Assembly (NCBI GenBank): GCA_023334545.1 | Contig: JAADVB010000013.1 | Location: forward strand, 62,001 to 126,000 | Source of the DNA: Salisapilia sapeloensis | Taxonomy: Eukaryota > Oomycota > Peronosporomycetes > Peronosporales > Salisapiliaceae | Length of the DNA: 64,000 nucleotides | Direction of reading: 5' to 3' | Shown: positions 62,529 through 64,000 of the stretch, in pieces | Numbering within the stretch: the stretch's first letter is position 1 | Layout of the letters: each line of letters begins with the position of its first letter | The notes under the pieces: model-generated | Told to the model about the DNA's origin: nothing | The model's database searches: none | What the model saw: only the letters and a program-made list of their open reading frames with translations | Program-made: the position numbers and the translations under genes

Positions 62529-63641
62529 ATGACATCTTTACAATTCCCACCGGCACTACGAGACGGAGATTGTATTGCATTTGTCTCTCCATCCTCCTGT
62601 CTTGCCAGTCTTGTTCCTCATCGACTCGACAAGGCAAAGAGATTCTTCGAGAACAGGGGCTTTCGAGTTAAAATTTACCCGTCTGTCCAGCGTACTCCGG
62701 ACGAAAACCACGCTATACTGAAGACCCAAGATCCAGACACACATGCGTTGCATCATGTTGGCTACAGCTCTGCAGATGCGTCTATCCAAGCCCAAGATCT
62801 CATGGATGCATTTCTTGATCCTGAAGTCAAAGCTATCGTGTGTGCAATTGGTGGTCTAACGTGCCATGAGCTCCTAGAGTATCTCGACTTTGATGCAATT
62901 CGCTCCCATCCGAAAATCTTCTGTGGCTACTCAGATGTCACTTCACTGCATATTGCGCTCGCTGCAAAAGCCAACCTCTGTACATTCTACGGTCCCGCTG
63001 CAGTCAGTCAATTCGGTGAATTTCCAAAGCCGATGGAGTACACCTTAAAAGTGTTCTTTGCAGCTGTCCAATCGACATCTCCATTGGGTGCTATCTTACC
63101 GTCGTCTGAATGGACTGACGATAAAACTGCGAATTGGATGACCAAGGAGGATATCGAGTACGAGGAAGTATACCAGAAGAATGAGGGATATCGATGGATT
63201 CGACAAGGCTCATCGCAAGGACCAATCCTAGGTGGCTGCTTACCAACGATGCTCAATACGCGTGGTAGCGAATTTCAAATGGACTTCACGGACTCTATCT
63301 TGCTGCTAGAGACTCCTGAAGGTATTCAGTTTGACCAACCAATTCCTCTTGACAGAGCAAACGCTTGCCTTGGTTGCCTTCGACTAGACGGTACGCTTCG
63401 CAATGTACGTGGTATTGTAATCGGACGGTGTTTTGCCTATACTCCGGATCAAGTAGAAGAGTTTATACGCCTCATCAAATACCACACGCGAGGCTATGAA
63501 TATCCGATACTCTATGGCATCGACATTGGTCACACGAACCCGGTTGCTACCATCCCACTAGGCTGTACTGGCTACTTGGATTCATCCAACCCAAACGCAT
63601 TTACGATAATGGAGAGTGGTGTCTCTGCTCCTAACAAGTAA
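62529..63641 (+). CDS. Peptidase S66 (LD-carboxypeptidase / MccF-like)
   Basis: 370 aa, single exon. Bacterial-type family: murein LD-carboxypeptidases cut the terminal D-Ala from muropeptides, and MccF-type members hydrolyse amide-linked nucleotides. Triad visible: nucleophile Ser135 in CGYSDVT, Glu261 in LLLETPEG, His335 in IGHTNPV. Also DGDCIAFVSPSS at the start, KAIVCAIGGLTCHELLEYLD, FYGPAA, and GPILGGCLPTMLNTRG. No targeting peptide. An enzyme for peptidoglycan fragments is unexpected in an oomycete, so gain from bacteria is likely; codon use looks like the neighbours, so any transfer is old. The substrate is open. Confidence 0.88.
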   Translation: MTSLQFPPALRDGDCIAFVSPSSCLASLVPHRLDKAKRFFENRGFRVKIYPSVQRTPDENHAILKTQDPDTHALHHVGYSSADASIQAQDLMDAFLDPEVKAIVCAIGGLTCHELLEYLDFDAIRSHPKIFCGYSDVTSLHIALAAKANLCTFYGPAAVSQFGEFPKPMEYTLKVFFAAVQSTSPLGAILPSSEWTDDKTANWMTKEDIEYEEVYQKNEGYRWIRQGSSQGPILGGCLPTMLNTRGSEFQMDFTDSILLLETPEGIQFDQPIPLDRANACLGCLRLDGTLRNVRGIVIGRCFAYTPDQVEEFIRLIKYHTRGYEYPILYGIDIGHTNPVATIPLGCTGYLDSSNPNAFTIMESGVSAPNK

Positions 63642-63761
63642 ATTGATATCAACATCTACTAGATGTTGAGTACTTCAGTCGAATTTATCGAGAAAGATCA
63701 CCATTTTGCTATTATCAAGTACTAGTGATCTCTACTTCATGCTTTCAGAGTGCAATTGACC

Positions 63762-64000
63762 TCACAGGAGTTTTCCAACGACAGGGTACTTGGAATCGAA
63801 CTTTGCTTCCCAATCCGCCAGCGTCTTTTGCTGCTTTTCATCCAAGTCTGTCAAAGAAGGATCATCTAGGTGCTGCTGGTCGAACGACATCATGGCCAGC
63901 GCCTTGGACACATCCCTTCCAGCAAATTTCTCATACGATCCGCCGGGGCCGTAGTGCTTGGCGCCATCTAGCGTCACGTCGTAGATCTTGCCATTCAAGC
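63762..64000 (-). CDS. MAPR / cytochrome-b5-like heme-binding protein, 3' part
   Basis: Partial: the frame runs off the window edge and lacks its start. It reads LNGKIYDVTLDGAKHYGPGG, then FAGRDVSKALAMMSF, then DLDEKQQKTLADWEAKFDSK and a stop. This is the C-terminal part of the membrane-associated progesterone receptor (PGRMC/Dap1) heme-binding fold. Family members bind heme through Tyr and support P450 enzymes; the membrane anchor, if any, lies outside the window. Convergent with the S66 gene (120 bp). Confidence 0.88.
   Translation of the reverse strand, partial: LNGKIYDVTLDGAKHYGPGGSYEKFAGRDVSKALAMMSFDQQHLDDPSLTDLDEKQQKTLADWEAKFDSKYPVVGKLL

Noticed and set aside
1-64000. CRISPR arrays, rRNA genes, bacterial operons or Shine-Dalgarno sites
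   Set aside because: None seen; the DNA is eukaryotic with spliced genes.

Overview
The window is nuclear DNA of an oomycete, most likely a zoospore-forming member of the Peronosporales (Phytophthora or a related downy mildew). Evidence: densely packed genes on both strands; tiny GT-AG introns (about 49-98 bp) whose removal restores conserved proteins; oomycete-type core-promoter matches close to three start codons; a GPI-type elicitin-like protein; and at least four flagellar genes (CCDC42/CFAP73-like, CFAP52, an SHIPPO/STPG-repeat protein, DAW1), which argue that motile zoospores are still made. I do not name a species.

Layout. 1-12.8 kb: unresolved coding-like DNA, a conserved hypothetical, a MULE-derived protein, translation release factor eRF3, a six-exon RFC small subunit, an acidic hypothetical, a flagellar coiled-coil protein, a tandem-RGS protein and a pogo/CENP-B-derived protein. 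12.8-34 kb: exportin 1, DGAT2, a 1733-residue FN3/EF-hand protein, METTL13, a MUT-7-like exonuclease carrying a YbaK-like module, CFAP52 and a proline/serine-rich putative nuclear protein. 35-46.3 kb: KIX-domain protein, secreted GH17 glucanase-like protein, STPG protein, a tiny TOM7, DAW1, a one-pass membrane protein, a coiled-coil protein, a PP4R1-like HEAT protein and a PRELI-domain protein. 46.7-53 kb: CLASP, a small hypothetical, ELMOD and a Nudix hydrolase. 53-62.5 kb is gene-poor, AT-rich and holds decayed repeats, a double-PDZ protein, an exon-per-repeat LRR gene and the elicitin-like gene. 62.5-64 kb: an S66 LD-carboxypeptidase-like gene and the 3' part of a MAPR/cytochrome-b5-like gene cut by the window edge.

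The genes do not form one pathway. Most are housekeeping (translation, replication, nuclear export, lipid synthesis, microtubules, mitochondria) mixed with a flagellar set. Several pairs are divergent with very short shared 5' regions. The gene-poor stretch near 53-62 kb is the accessory part: secreted or surface proteins next to repeat remnants.

Most notable: the exonuclease/YbaK/Mut7-C fusion; EF-hand pairs that appear to be inserted inside FN3 domains, twice in one protein; two independent transposase-derived genes with eroded catalytic motifs; an LRR gene with recurrent phase-2 introns; and a bacterial-type S66 peptidase. Spliced models were worked out by eye from reading-frame continuity and need transcript support.
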